A DNA stretch of 64,000 nt from an uncultured Bacteroides sp. (GTDB lineage Bacteria > Bacteroidota > Bacteroidia > Bacteroidales > Bacteroidaceae), in the NCBI RefSeq assembly GCF_937912035.1, contig NZ_CALDPF010000036.1, positions 1 through 64,000 of the forward strand, written 5' to 3'. The notes under the pieces are model-generated. The model saw only the letters and a list, made by a program, of their open reading frames with translations. It did not search any database and was not told where the DNA came from. The translations under genes and the position numbers were made by a program. Positions 17,268 through 27,051 of the stretch are shown piece by piece. Each line of letters opens with the position of its first letter. Position 1 is the stretch's first letter.

Positions 17268-19709
17268 TTATTTTATAATACTTATTTCCTGTACGGCAGG
17301 TCTGAGATGACCTCCATAAACCTTGAGTTTGGCCTTTCCGGCTTTAGTCGTAGATTGCAATACAACTACCAGTTTCCCATTAAAGACACGCATATAATCG
17401 GATGCGAAAGAGGTCTGGTCTGTAGGATCGCCATTACATACGGCTTTCAGTGTGGCATCGCCTTCGACATCGAAAAACAACAGGTTATCGGCCCTGGGAC
17501 AAAGATTTCCATCTTTATCAAGTACCTCTACGGTAACGAATGCCAAATCCTTTCCATCTGCAGATATTTCCTTACGGTCAACCGTAGTTTTTATCCTGAA
17601 CGTGCATCCCGCAGTCTTTATGGTTTCAGTATCGGCAATACTACCATCTTCATGATAAGCCACTACCTTGATTTCACCTGGTTGATATACCACATCATTC
17701 CACATGAGCCTATAGCGTTCGTACTTACTGTTTTTGTTTTTCTCACGAATTCCCATACTTGTCCCGTTTACAAACAATTCCGCTTTCGGATAATTGGTAT
17801 AACAATAAACAGGGACATTCTGTCCGATACGTTCTTCCCAGTTCCAATGAGGCAATACATGAAGGACAGGCTTATCGCTCCATTTGCTCTGGTAGAGATA
17901 GAAACGATCTTTCTTCAAACCTGCCAAGTCCACAATGCCGAAATATGAGCTGCGTGCTGGTGTACCTTCATTGTAGGGAGTAGGCTCGCCCAAATAATCG
18001 AATCCTGTCCAAACAAATTCACCGGCAATGAATTCACAATCGTCCTGCTGTTCAAATTCAGTATCAGGAGTAGATGCCCAACCTGGATATTCCAAATCGT
18101 AGGAAGAAACGTGATAGTCATCATAATAAGCACTACGCCATTCCTTTACAGGAAACTTATATTCACCACGTGAGCTGACGGTAGACGCAGTCTCACTGCC
18201 ATAAATAGTAAATTCAGGGTATTCCTCATGTTTCTTTTTATAATCACGGGCTTTATAGTTGAATCCCACCAAATCAACTTCTGCAGCCAATCCGTTCCTG
18301 ATAGCATCATTATGAACATTGAATCCTGCTGTAACGGGGCGTGTAGGATCTTCCCTATGACAGATTCCGGTCAGGAAACGTGCCACTTCTGCTCCGTTTA
18401 CATCCTTCTGTTCCCTGATTTCATTTCCTATACTCCACATAATGACACAAGGATGATTACGGTCACGATGAATCATGGCCATAAGGTCACGTTCTGCCCA
18501 CTTGTCGAAAAGTGTATTATATCCGTTGACATTCTTTCCTATACGCCATTCATCGAAAGCCTCAACTTGAACCAGAAATCCCATTCTGTCGCAAAGTTCC
18601 AGTAGTTCAGGTGTAGGAGGATTATGCGAAGTACGGATAGCGTTACATCCCATATCCTGCATTATCTGAAGCTGACGTTCCAAAGCACGATAGTTAACAG
18701 CAGCGCCCAAAGGTCCCAGGTCGTGATGAAGACACACGCCTTTAAGTTTTACATGTTTGCCATTCAGGAAGAATCCTTTTTCTTTATCGAATTTTATGGT
18801 ACGGAAACCTACCGGAGTATCGTATGTGTCAACTAATCTGTTATCCATATATACATTAGAGACCAACTTATACATATACGGATTCTCAACACTCCACAAT
18901 TCAGGATTACTAATAGTAAACTTATGAGTGAATGTGAGTTCCTGAGATGAAATGTTTTTTACTGAAGATACCTTCTTTACCGTTTTTCCATCGGCATCCA
19001 ACAATAATGATTCAAGTTTCACCTTGACACTCTTTTCTGTGGCATTGGCAACCCTCGTCCGAATATCCATACTTGCCTTTCTGGATGAGACGCTTGGAGT
19101 AGTTACATAAGTTCCCCAATGGTCTACGCTTACAGGGTCTGTAATAACAAGACGCACATTACGATAAAGTCCCGCACCAGGATACCAGCGTGATGACTCC
19201 GGCTTGTTTTCCAATCTTACAGCGATAATATTTTCACCGGCATAATTCCATTTGTCAGTAATATCAAAAGCAAACGAAGAATATCCATATGGCCATTCAC
19301 CTACAAACTCGCCGTTAAGATAGACCTTAGCGAGGCTCATTGCACCATCAAACTCTATCCGTATCCTTTTTCCGGTCATATCTGCATGAGACTTAAAGAC
19401 AGTACGATAATATCCGATACCAAAAGCAGGCAAAGCACCTGTCCTTCCTGTACGAATTTTCGGAACCTCATCGCCATCTTCCAGTACTTGTACGGATTGC
19501 ATATCGATACGCATATCGAATGGCTTGTCAATTGCCCAATCATGAGGAACAGTTACATTCTCCCAACCTGTATCATTAAAATCACTTTCAACAGCTCCGG
19601 CAATTTCACCAAAATGAAATTTCCATTTTTCCAACGGCTTGATTTCCCGCGCTAAGGCAGAGAGAGAGAACAAAACAGAAAACAATAATATATTAAACTT
19701 ATTTTTCAT
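17268..19709 (-). CDS. glycoside hydrolase family 2 (beta-galactosidase-like)
   Basis: An 813-residue exported enzyme with a signal peptide (ILLFSVLFSLSALA), a sugar-binding jelly-roll (ENVTVPHDWAI, SSRWYPGAGLYRNV), an Ig-like domain and the catalytic barrel. The acid/base Glu is in IMWSIGNEI (about residue 428) and the nucleophile is the Glu of IYGSETAS (about residue 505). C-terminal residues about 690-800 form further Ig-like domains. Beta-galactosidase is the best guess; beta-glucuronidase or beta-mannosidase cannot be excluded. It is the first gene of an operon with a sulfatase, with a good promoter upstream. No SusCD pair is nearby, so it is not a full polysaccharide locus. Confidence 0.9.
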   Translation of the reverse strand: MKNKFNILLFSVLFSLSALAREIKPLEKWKFHFGEIAGAVESDFNDTGWENVTVPHDWAIDKPFDMRIDMQSVQVLEDGDEVPKIRTGRTGALPAFGIGYYRTVFKSHADMTGKRIRIEFDGAMSLAKVYLNGEFVGEWPYGYSSFAFDITDKWNYAGENIIAVRLENKPESSRWYPGAGLYRNVRLVITDPVSVDHWGTYVTTPSVSSRKASMDIRTRVANATEKSVKVKLESLLLDADGKTVKKVSSVKNISSQELTFTHKFTISNPELWSVENPYMYKLVSNVYMDNRLVDTYDTPVGFRTIKFDKEKGFFLNGKHVKLKGVCLHHDLGPLGAAVNYRALERQLQIMQDMGCNAIRTSHNPPTPELLELCDRMGFLVQVEAFDEWRIGKNVNGYNTLFDKWAERDLMAMIHRDRNHPCVIMWSIGNEIREQKDVNGAEVARFLTGICHREDPTRPVTAGFNVHNDAIRNGLAAEVDLVGFNYKARDYKKKHEEYPEFTIYGSETASTVSSRGEYKFPVKEWRSAYYDDYHVSSYDLEYPGWASTPDTEFEQQDDCEFIAGEFVWTGFDYLGEPTPYNEGTPARSSYFGIVDLAGLKKDRFYLYQSKWSDKPVLHVLPHWNWEERIGQNVPVYCYTNYPKAELFVNGTSMGIREKNKNSKYERYRLMWNDVVYQPGEIKVVAYHEDGSIADTETIKTAGCTFRIKTTVDRKEISADGKDLAFVTVEVLDKDGNLCPRADNLLFFDVEGDATLKAVCNGDPTDQTSFASDYMRVFNGKLVVVLQSTTKAGKAKLKVYGGHLRPAVQEISIIK

Positions 19710-19735
19710 AGGTAAAACATTTTTATTTTATGATA

Positions 19736-19767
19736 CAAAAATACCTATTATATCCACAATGAACAAA
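19736..19767 (-). promoter_or_regulatory. Bacteroidales promoter of the GH2-sulfatase operon
   Basis: On the minus strand TATTTTTG (19736-19743) follows TTTG (19764-19767) with 20 bases between, 26 bases before the GH2 start. Confidence 0.75.
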
Positions 19768-20074
19768 AAATTCTATTCATTATAGTTTATTCTTTATTGC
19801 TAACCGTTTTCGTATAATATTTTCATCTAATTATCTCTCATATAAAATCATGACAAATTGTTCACGAAAAGGACAAAATTGCAGTCTTAAACGCTAAGTA
19901 TCTGACATTTAGACATATAATCATAGAAAAAATTATTTTGGCAAGAATTTTGGAGTAATATAAGCGTAATAAAAAAACGAAAGGTAAAAACAAGGATAAC
20001 AACAAGGTATTGGAACAATAGGTAAAAAGATTCTTGGATAACAATAAAGTATAAAATAAGAAAGGAGAATATAT
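19768..20074. other. AT-rich intergenic region before clpB
   Basis: About 300 bases between the GH2 promoter and clpB. No TAnnTTTG box was found on the plus strand, and no CIRCE-like inverted repeat. Two near-copies of GGATAACAA (about 19996 and 20035) sit upstream of clpB and could be regulatory. AAAGGAG at 20061-20067 is an unusually good Shine-Dalgarno for this group. Nothing else is seen. Confidence 0.4.
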
Positions 20075-22663
20075 ATGAATTTCAACAACTTTACAATCAA
20101 ATCGCAAGAGGCTGTTCAGGAGGCTGTGAACTTGACACAAAGCCGAGGACAGCAGGCCATAGAGCCGGAACATATACTTGCGGGCGTATTGAAGGTGGGC
20201 GAAAACGTAACCAACTTCATATTCCAGAAGCTTGGAATAAACGGCCAGCAGGTAGCTACAGTTCTTGACCGTCAGATTGCATCTCTGCCTAAGGTTTCAG
20301 GTGGTGAAGCTTATCTGAGCCGCGATACGAACAATGTATTGCAGAAGGCAGTTGAGTACTCAAAAGAACTTGGCGACGAGTTCGTTTCACTTGAAGCTAT
20401 ACTTCTGGCTTTGCTCAATGTGAAGAGTACAGTGGCAACTATTCTGAAAGATGCCGGAATGACCGATAAGGAATTGCGTGCCGCAATCAACGAACTGAGA
20501 CAGGGACAGAAAGTTACTTCGCAGTCAAGCGAGGACACTTATCAGTCACTTTCAAAGTATGCGATAAACCTGATTGAGGCTGCACGTACAGGAAAGCTGG
20601 ACCCGGTAATCGGTCGTGATGAGGAAATCAGACGTGTACTTCAGATTTTGAGCCGCCGTACAAAGAACAACCCTATCCTGATAGGTGAGCCAGGTACAGG
20701 TAAGACAGCTATCGTGGAAGGTCTGGCACAGCGTATCCTGCGTGGCGACGTGCCTGAAAACCTGAAGAACAAACAGTTGTTCTCACTCGATATGGGTGCA
20801 TTGGTTGCAGGTGCCAAATATAAAGGTGAGTTCGAGGAAAGACTTAAATCCGTAATCAACGAGGTAACAAAATCAGACGGTAACATAATATTGTTCATCG
20901 ATGAAATACATACCCTGGTAGGTGCTGGTAAAGGCGAAGGTGCGATGGATGCCGCAAACATTCTGAAACCGGCATTGGCCCGTGGCGAACTGAGAAGTAT
21001 CGGTGCTACCACACTTGACGAATATCAGAAGTATTTCGAAAAGGATAAGGCCCTTGAACGTCGTTTCCAGACTGTAATGGTGGACGAGCCTGATACTCAG
21101 AGTTCTATTTCAATCCTTCGTGGTCTGAAGGAAAGATACGAGAACCATCATCAGGTACGTATCAAAGACGAAGCTATCATAGCAGCAGTTGAATTGAGTA
21201 ACAGGTATATCACAGAACGTTTCTTGCCGGATAAGGCTATCGACCTTATGGATGAGGCAGCAGCAAAACTGCGTATGGAACGTGACTCTTTGCCTGAGGA
21301 ACTTGACGAGATTGAACGCCGATTGAAACAGCTTGAAATCGAGCGTGAGGCTATCAAACGTGAAAAGGATGAAGCAAAACTTGCACAGCTTAACAAGGAG
21401 ATTGCCGAACTGAAAGAACAGGAGACTTCTTACAAAGCCAAATGGCAAAGTGAGAAAGAACTTGTAAATAAAATTCAGCAGAACAAAAAGGAAATAGAAC
21501 AACTCAAGTTCGAAGCCGACAAGGCTGAACGTGAGGGTGACTATGGACGTGTAGCTGAAATACGTTACGGCAAGTTACAGGCTTTGGAAGCTGAAATCAA
21601 GAATATTCAGGAAGATCTGAAACACAAGCAGGGCGACAGCGCCATGATTAAGGAAGAGGTTACTGCAGAAGACATTGCTGATGTGGTATCACGCTGGACC
21701 GGAATACCGGTAAGCAAAATGCTGCAAAGCGAACGTGAGAAACTTCTTCATCTGGAAGACGAACTGCATAAGCGTGTAATAGGTCAGGACGAGGCTATTC
21801 AGGCTGTATCCGATGCCGTAAGACGTAGCCGTGCAGGATTGCAGGACCCTAAACGTCCAATAGGCTCATTCATCTTCCTCGGTACAACCGGTGTAGGTAA
21901 GACTGAGTTGGCCAAGGCACTGGCAGAATATCTGTTCGATGACGAATCACTGATGACGCGTATAGATATGAGTGAGTATCAGGAGAAACACTCTGTGTCA
22001 AGACTTATCGGAGCGCCTCCGGGATACGTTGGTTACGATGAAGGCGGACAGTTGACTGAGGCAGTAAGACGTAAACCTTACTCTGTAGTATTGTTCGACG
22101 AAATCGAGAAAGCTCATCCTGACGTGTTCAACATCCTGCTTCAGGTATTGGACGATGGTCGTCTGACAGACAACAAGGGACGTACGGTGAACTTCAAGAA
22201 TACTATCATAATCATGACTTCAAACTTGGGAAGCTCATACATACAAAGCCAGTTTGAGAAAATCACTCCGATGAATCATGACACGATAGTAGAGGAAACC
22301 AAGAACGAAGTGATGAATATGTTGAAAAAGACTATCCGTCCTGAGTTCCTGAACCGTATAGATGAGACTATCATGTTCTTGCCATTGAACAAGAATGAGA
22401 TAGAACAGATTGTACGTCTGCAGATAAACGGCATTAGAAAGATGCTTGAAGAGAACGGTGTACAACTCCAGATGACTGACCAGGCTGTAGATTTCATAGC
22501 TACAGCAGGTTATGACCCTGAATTCGGTGCCCGTCCTGTGAAACGTGCAATACAGCGTTATCTGCTCAACGACTTGTCTAAGAAACTTCTTTCACAGGAA
22601 GTTGACCGCACAAAACCAATCATAGTGGAACGTGGTGGAGACGGATTAAGTTTCCGCAACTGA
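20075..22663 (+). CDS. clpB: ATP-dependent disaggregase
   Basis: An 862-residue Hsp100 chaperone that, with DnaK, rescues aggregated proteins after heat or oxidative stress. Order: N-terminal Clp domain (1-145), first AAA module with Walker A GEPGTGKT near residue 205 and Walker B ILFIDEIHTL, the long coiled-coil M domain (about 400-525, many E/K/Q heptads), second AAA module with Walker A GTTGVGKT near 605 and VVLFDEIEKAHPDV. It lacks the tripeptide for ClpP docking, as expected of ClpB. Length is normal. It is preceded by a strong AAAGGAG and ends in a strong terminator. Confidence 0.98.
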   Translation: MNFNNFTIKSQEAVQEAVNLTQSRGQQAIEPEHILAGVLKVGENVTNFIFQKLGINGQQVATVLDRQIASLPKVSGGEAYLSRDTNNVLQKAVEYSKELGDEFVSLEAILLALLNVKSTVATILKDAGMTDKELRAAINELRQGQKVTSQSSEDTYQSLSKYAINLIEAARTGKLDPVIGRDEEIRRVLQILSRRTKNNPILIGEPGTGKTAIVEGLAQRILRGDVPENLKNKQLFSLDMGALVAGAKYKGEFEERLKSVINEVTKSDGNIILFIDEIHTLVGAGKGEGAMDAANILKPALARGELRSIGATTLDEYQKYFEKDKALERRFQTVMVDEPDTQSSISILRGLKERYENHHQVRIKDEAIIAAVELSNRYITERFLPDKAIDLMDEAAAKLRMERDSLPEELDEIERRLKQLEIEREAIKREKDEAKLAQLNKEIAELKEQETSYKAKWQSEKELVNKIQQNKKEIEQLKFEADKAEREGDYGRVAEIRYGKLQALEAEIKNIQEDLKHKQGDSAMIKEEVTAEDIADVVSRWTGIPVSKMLQSEREKLLHLEDELHKRVIGQDEAIQAVSDAVRRSRAGLQDPKRPIGSFIFLGTTGVGKTELAKALAEYLFDDESLMTRIDMSEYQEKHSVSRLIGAPPGYVGYDEGGQLTEAVRRKPYSVVLFDEIEKAHPDVFNILLQVLDDGRLTDNKGRTVNFKNTIIIMTSNLGSSYIQSQFEKITPMNHDTIVEETKNEVMNMLKKTIRPEFLNRIDETIMFLPLNKNEIEQIVRLQINGIRKMLEENGVQLQMTDQAVDFIATAGYDPEFGARPVKRAIQRYLLNDLSKKLLSQEVDRTKPIIVERGGDGLSFRN

Positions 22664-22673
22664 TAATAAACAG

Positions 22674-22701
22674 AAAAAGAGGCCCTCGGGCCTCTTTTTT
22701 T
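22674..22701 (+). terminator. bidirectional terminator between clpB and the C69 peptidase gene
   Basis: AAAAAGAGGCC pairs with GGCCTCTTTTT across a CTCG tetraloop and is flanked by A and T runs, so it can work for both convergent genes. Confidence 0.9.
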
Positions 22702-24346
22702 ATTTCAATTCTTTAGATTTATATCTGTCTCCTGTAGCCTTAACTACTTCCTTCAAGAATTCTTCAGGATAACCCGGACGTTCCAATGGAGCGCAGTTTC
22801 CAGTTTCAGGAGCAACCATCTTGCCGTTCTTGACTTTCTTTCTTGCACCGTCATTATAACGCACGATAAGGAACTCGGCAAGTTTTTTCCAGCGGTCAAC
22901 TGTTGTACGGGCAGTCATGTCAGTATAGTTTGTAAGGAAATCCTTAGCCTTTGCAGGGTCTTCCTGATACAACTTAAGTGCAGCGGATTCTATTCCTGAC
23001 TGGGCAGATTCGAAAGTATCTTCAAGTTCTTTCTGTACGGCACGCATATCGTCTATCATCAGGCTGTAACGAGGACGGATCATATCTGCCACCCAGTTGT
23101 AAATCCAGAAAGCAGAATCCCATGAAAATGTGATGCAGTCACCGTTTCCTTCAGCGTATGGAACAGGAATTCTGTCTGTGCAGCAGTAAACCGGAGTAAA
23201 GACAGTCATGTTTGCATCATCAAGTCCGAACCACAACACACCGCCTACAGGGTCTGGCAGGTTTGCACGCATCTGTGCCACGAAAGAGAATGCACTCTGC
23301 TGTGTAGAGATAGGGCGTTCGTTAAAATATTCCACTCCGTCAACCTTGAATGTAAGAGGAGAAAGACGATAAGGAGTCTCGAAAGGACCTGCACCCATAT
23401 CCTTAGTGATGTCAAGCGGTGTACCTTCGTAATGGTCGCGCATTGCTCTCTGAACATCGCGTACAGAAAGTTTTGAATCAGCCTTTATATAAAGTGGCAT
23501 AGGCTCTTTGCTTTCGCCAAGGATATATGGAAGATAAGCATCGCCTGTTGTCTTGCTGAACATATTGTAGAAACTCCATACACGTGCCTCGCAGAAACGG
23601 AGACCGCTGAAATCAAGCGGACAATATGCATCGGCAAAACTGAAATCAGAGTTCTTGCCATTAAAATATCCTTTTTCACGAGCGAACGAAATTACGTCCG
23701 GAGAATAAAGGCAGTTGTCCTTGTCATTAAGATTGAATTTGTGGATACGGCTCTGGTTGGCATGGGCAGCAATACAGTCGTCCGGAATGCGGACTGCCAC
23801 CCATACTGCACCTTTGATGCCTGGACCCTTACCAATCATCTCCATAATCCATGCCTCATTAGGATCGGCAATAGAGAATGATTCACCGCTACTGTAATAG
23901 CCGTATTCCTTAACAAGGTCAGTCATAACCTTGATGGCTTCCTTGGCAGTGCGCGAACGCTGTAGAGCTACATAAATCAGGCTTCCGTAGTCCATGATAC
24001 CTGTAGTATCGACCAGTTCAGGACGACCGCCGAATGTAGTCTCGCCGATAGTAACCTGATATTCGTTCATATTACCCACTACATTGTATGTCTGCTTTGC
24101 TTCCTTGATCTGTCCGAGATACTTGCCTGTATCCCAGTCGTGAATATCACGCATGGCACCATCAGGATGTGTAGCTGCAGGATAGTGATACAGCCATCCG
24201 AACATACCGTAAGAGTCGGCAGAATAAGACACTATTACTGAACCGTCGGCAGACGCTTTCTTACCGACAATAAAGTTGGTACAAGCCCAACCGTTTACTA
24301 CAAAGGCTGTAAGCAACACCACAGCCATCAACAATCTGTTTGTCAT
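22700..24346 (-). CDS. C69 family dipeptidase (PepD-like)
   Basis: A 548-residue exported Ntn-hydrolase. The signal peptide (residues 1-21) is followed directly by CTNFIVGKKASADGS, so Cys22 becomes the N-terminal nucleophile after processing. The family segment SFSIADPNEAWIMEMIGKGPG is near residue 160. C69 enzymes cleave dipeptides and tripeptides; the exported Bacteroidota forms are probably periplasmic. It is the last gene of an operon with tatA, tatC and an M23 peptidase (24-bp gap), which hints at a link with envelope peptide turnover. Length is normal. Confidence 0.93.
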   Translation of the reverse strand: MTNRLLMAVVLLTAFVVNGWACTNFIVGKKASADGSVIVSYSADSYGMFGWLYHYPAATHPDGAMRDIHDWDTGKYLGQIKEAKQTYNVVGNMNEYQVTIGETTFGGRPELVDTTGIMDYGSLIYVALQRSRTAKEAIKVMTDLVKEYGYYSSGESFSIADPNEAWIMEMIGKGPGIKGAVWVAVRIPDDCIAAHANQSRIHKFNLNDKDNCLYSPDVISFAREKGYFNGKNSDFSFADAYCPLDFSGLRFCEARVWSFYNMFSKTTGDAYLPYILGESKEPMPLYIKADSKLSVRDVQRAMRDHYEGTPLDITKDMGAGPFETPYRLSPLTFKVDGVEYFNERPISTQQSAFSFVAQMRANLPDPVGGVLWFGLDDANMTVFTPVYCCTDRIPVPYAEGNGDCITFSWDSAFWIYNWVADMIRPRYSLMIDDMRAVQKELEDTFESAQSGIESAALKLYQEDPAKAKDFLTNYTDMTARTTVDRWKKLAEFLIVRYNDGARKKVKNGKMVAPETGNCAPLERPGYPEEFLKEVVKATGDRYKSKELK

Positions 24347-24370
24347 AAGCGTTTGTGATTGAATAGTTAT

Positions 24371-26041
24371 TTAGAAATTTAATTGTTTACGTGTTTCGTT
24401 TCCGCAATTGTCGGTTACCACGACTTCCAGCTTGTGAGGAACTCCCCTCTTTACTTTTTCCTTATCCTGAATGACAAGAATACCTTTCTTCAGACCGAAG
24501 AGAACAAACTTTCCGTCGATATATACTTTGTAACTTTTTATACCGGTAGCCCAATCATAAATCTTGAAGCGTATATTCGAGGTAGAACGCCATTTCGCCT
24601 TATCAAGAGGAACTACTTTTGGAGGAACTGTATCTATAGCCACGGAATATTTTCCAAAGTTACGCACCTTAGCCCTCATCCAGCCATTGTCGTATTCGCC
24701 TCCTACATAATATGATCTTTTACCTTCAGTCTGCCTGATATAATATTTATCGGGAGATACAGTATTCAGTTTTCTTACTCCTATAGCCAAAGGACAATAA
24801 CCGTGAAGCGGAGTGTTACCTGCGTCAATGTCATATTCAAGCGAAACGGCTGTTGTGTCTTCGGCTGTAATGCCAACACTTACCTCCGTATCATCGTAAA
24901 GCATACCTTTCGGTATAATGAATTCCATACCGGGACGCTGGATAATGGCCGTATGAGAAGACTGCAACAGTTCCTCTCCTTTCATACGGTATTGCGGAAT
25001 ATCCTGCCTTTTCCCTCTCACGGTAAAACGGTATTTACTCTTATTTCCGAAATTATCCTCGAGGACATAAACGAACTTATAATCCCTTTCGCTGTCTATA
25101 TTCACAACACCCCTATCCTGGCCTACATAATGCAGACGCAGCTTGTTTCCGGGCGACTTATACGAACGCATCATCAATCTGCGCGAACGTATAAGTTCGT
25201 CATAATCGGTAAAGGTATTTATCATTCTGTTTTCATCGGGAAGAACCCTGTCCGTCTTACTGTTGAACACTTCTACTGAATCAACATACAGAGTGACGGA
25301 ATGTACACCATAGAAATTGGACGTACCGTCCATATAATCCTTGGCACTGATGGCAGCATATATCTGCCCCCAAGCTGTGACAGGAGATTTTATTGATGCT
25401 GCCGGATAAATCTTTTTATTGGTAGAGCCTTCCACAACTCCCTTACCCTTTACAGGATAAAGTCCTATAAAGCTTGCCTTCGGAGCCCTGGTATCCTTTA
25501 TCCTACTACTAAAATACGGCATAGGGTCAAGATATTCATCTGTACCGGTTTTTCTGATTTCAAGATGAAGATGAGGACCGGCAGAAGAGCCTTCATTACC
25601 GCTCAACGCTATGATGTCGCCCTTCTTGAACTTGAAACGTCCCGGTTCAGGATAGAGGTAGCAGACGAAAGTCTCGTTGGCATACTGATATTCCCTTACG
25701 TATTTCTCTACTTCTGGAGCAAACGATATGACATGACCATAGACGGATGTATGTCCGTCTGGGTGAGTGATATATATAGCCTGTCCGTATCCTCCATGCT
25801 GGACAGCAACACGCGACACATATCCGTCGGCAATACATCTTACAGGATGCCCTACAGTTCCTTTTGTCTTGAAATCAAGGCCGTTATGAAAATGGTTTGG
25901 TCTCAGTTCGCCGAAATTGGCGCTGAGTAATAGAGGAAAATCCAATGGCGCACAATACTTTATTGTATCACCGGCATATGAAGCCGAGGCAACACAACAA
26001 AGCATGACAAAAAAAGTTTTTCTTAAATCAATCATCGACAT
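24371..26041 (-). CDS. M23 family metallopeptidase
   Basis: A 556-residue exported LytM-like protein. After the signal peptide (FFVMLCCVASASYAG) comes the zinc endopeptidase core: NHFHNGLDFKT near residue 55 supplies the first His and Asp, and GPHLHLEIRK near 165 the HxH. The remaining 350 residues are beta-rich, of unknown role. Active M23 enzymes cut peptide crosslinks of peptidoglycan. ATGs at 26041 and 26035 are both possible; either overlaps the end of tatC, indicating translational coupling. Confidence 0.9.
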   Translation of the reverse strand: MSMIDLRKTFFVMLCCVASASYAGDTIKYCAPLDFPLLLSANFGELRPNHFHNGLDFKTKGTVGHPVRCIADGYVSRVAVQHGGYGQAIYITHPDGHTSVYGHVISFAPEVEKYVREYQYANETFVCYLYPEPGRFKFKKGDIIALSGNEGSSAGPHLHLEIRKTGTDEYLDPMPYFSSRIKDTRAPKASFIGLYPVKGKGVVEGSTNKKIYPAASIKSPVTAWGQIYAAISAKDYMDGTSNFYGVHSVTLYVDSVEVFNSKTDRVLPDENRMINTFTDYDELIRSRRLMMRSYKSPGNKLRLHYVGQDRGVVNIDSERDYKFVYVLEDNFGNKSKYRFTVRGKRQDIPQYRMKGEELLQSSHTAIIQRPGMEFIIPKGMLYDDTEVSVGITAEDTTAVSLEYDIDAGNTPLHGYCPLAIGVRKLNTVSPDKYYIRQTEGKRSYYVGGEYDNGWMRAKVRNFGKYSVAIDTVPPKVVPLDKAKWRSTSNIRFKIYDWATGIKSYKVYIDGKFVLFGLKKGILVIQDKEKVKRGVPHKLEVVVTDNCGNETRKQLNF

Positions 26042-26828
26042 TCTTATCAACCTTTCTAACTATAAGAATACTTGCTTCGTATAATACAAATATAGGTACT
26101 GAAACAAGCAACAATGTAAATACATCAGATGTAGGAGTAATCACAGCCGCCACTATAAGTGCCACAACGTATGCATGCTTTCTGTATTTCTGCATGAACG
26201 AAGAATGCAAAACCCCTATCTTGGCAAGGAACCAGCAAACTACAGGTATCTCGAAAACTATTCCCATTAACAGGCTCAGAAGCATCAGCGTATCGATATA
26301 CGACGAAAGCATTATTGTGTTCTGAACATCAAGGCTAACCTGATAAGATGCCAAAAAACGGAATGTAAGCGGGAATATGATAAAATAGTTTACCAATACA
26401 CCGATAATAAACAACAGATACCCACTCGTTATCACACGAACTGAATATTTGCGTTCATTCTCATATAACGCAGGCGAAATAAAATGAAACAGTTTGTATA
26501 TAATATATGGTGAAGCCACTATCAGACCTGCATATACGGACACCATGGCATGCATCATAAACTGACCGGCCAACTGGGTATTGATGAGCGTGGAACTGAA
26601 TTCGCCAGGACACAGACCCGGCATACCAAGCAACTCTGACAAACGACATAGAAACCTATAAAAAATGAAATCGGATTCCTTAGGTGCCAGTACAACAGCA
26701 AAAAGCTGGTCCTTAAAACAAAAGCCTACTATGGTGAACAACGTTACCACACCAACTATACGGAAAAGCACACCTCGCAGCTCCTCCAAGTGGTCCCAGA
26801 ATGTCATCACTTTATCGTCCTGTTCCAC
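26028..26828 (-). CDS. tatC: twin-arginine translocase subunit TatC
   Basis: A 266-residue inner-membrane protein with six predicted hydrophobic segments, the core of the Tat channel that exports folded proteins. MTFWDHLEELRGVLFRI near the N-terminus is the conserved cytoplasmic signal-recognition segment, and FHFISPALYENERK and FEIPVVCWFLA follow. The frame opens with GTG at 26828, two bases after the tatA stop; an internal ATG at 26807 is an alternative, but coupling favours GTG. A long hydrophilic loop near residues 50-75 (CPGEFSST) is typical of this phylum. Confidence 0.93.
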   Translation of the reverse strand: MEQDDKVMTFWDHLEELRGVLFRIVGVVTLFTIVGFCFKDQLFAVVLAPKESDFIFYRFLCRLSELLGMPGLCPGEFSSTLINTQLAGQFMMHAMVSVYAGLIVASPYIIYKLFHFISPALYENERKYSVRVITSGYLLFIIGVLVNYFIIFPLTFRFLASYQVSLDVQNTIMLSSYIDTLMLLSLLMGIVFEIPVVCWFLAKIGVLHSSFMQKYRKHAYVVALIVAAVITPTSDVFTLLLVSVPIFVLYEASILIVRKVDKNVDD

Positions 26829-26830
26829 CT

Positions 26831-27037
26831 TTACTGCGCTTTCTTATCCTTGTTTTCTTTATCGGACATCTCGATATCGTCCTCGATACCTTTCATTCCG
26901 TCCTTGAAACTCTTTACTCCTTTACCTAATCCTTTCATCAATTCAGGTATCTTCTTTCCTCCAAACAAAAGCAAAATGATAAGTCCGATAAGAAGAACTT
27001 CCTGCATACCAACTCCCAACAATAATAATGTTGTCAT
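26831..27037 (-). CDS. tatA: twin-arginine translocase subunit TatA
   Basis: A 68-residue protein with one N-terminal membrane helix (EVLLIGLIILLLFGGKKIPEL) containing the FGGKKIPE hinge, then an amphipathic helix (MKGLGKGVKSFKDGMKG) and an acidic tail. It oligomerises to form the Tat pore. No separate tatB is nearby, so this looks like a minimal TatAC system in which TatA does both jobs. Confidence 0.95.
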   Translation of the reverse strand: MTTLLLLGVGMQEVLLIGLIILLLFGGKKIPELMKGLGKGVKSFKDGMKGIEDDIEMSDKENKDKKAQ

Positions 27038-27051
27038 AATTTTTTATGAAT

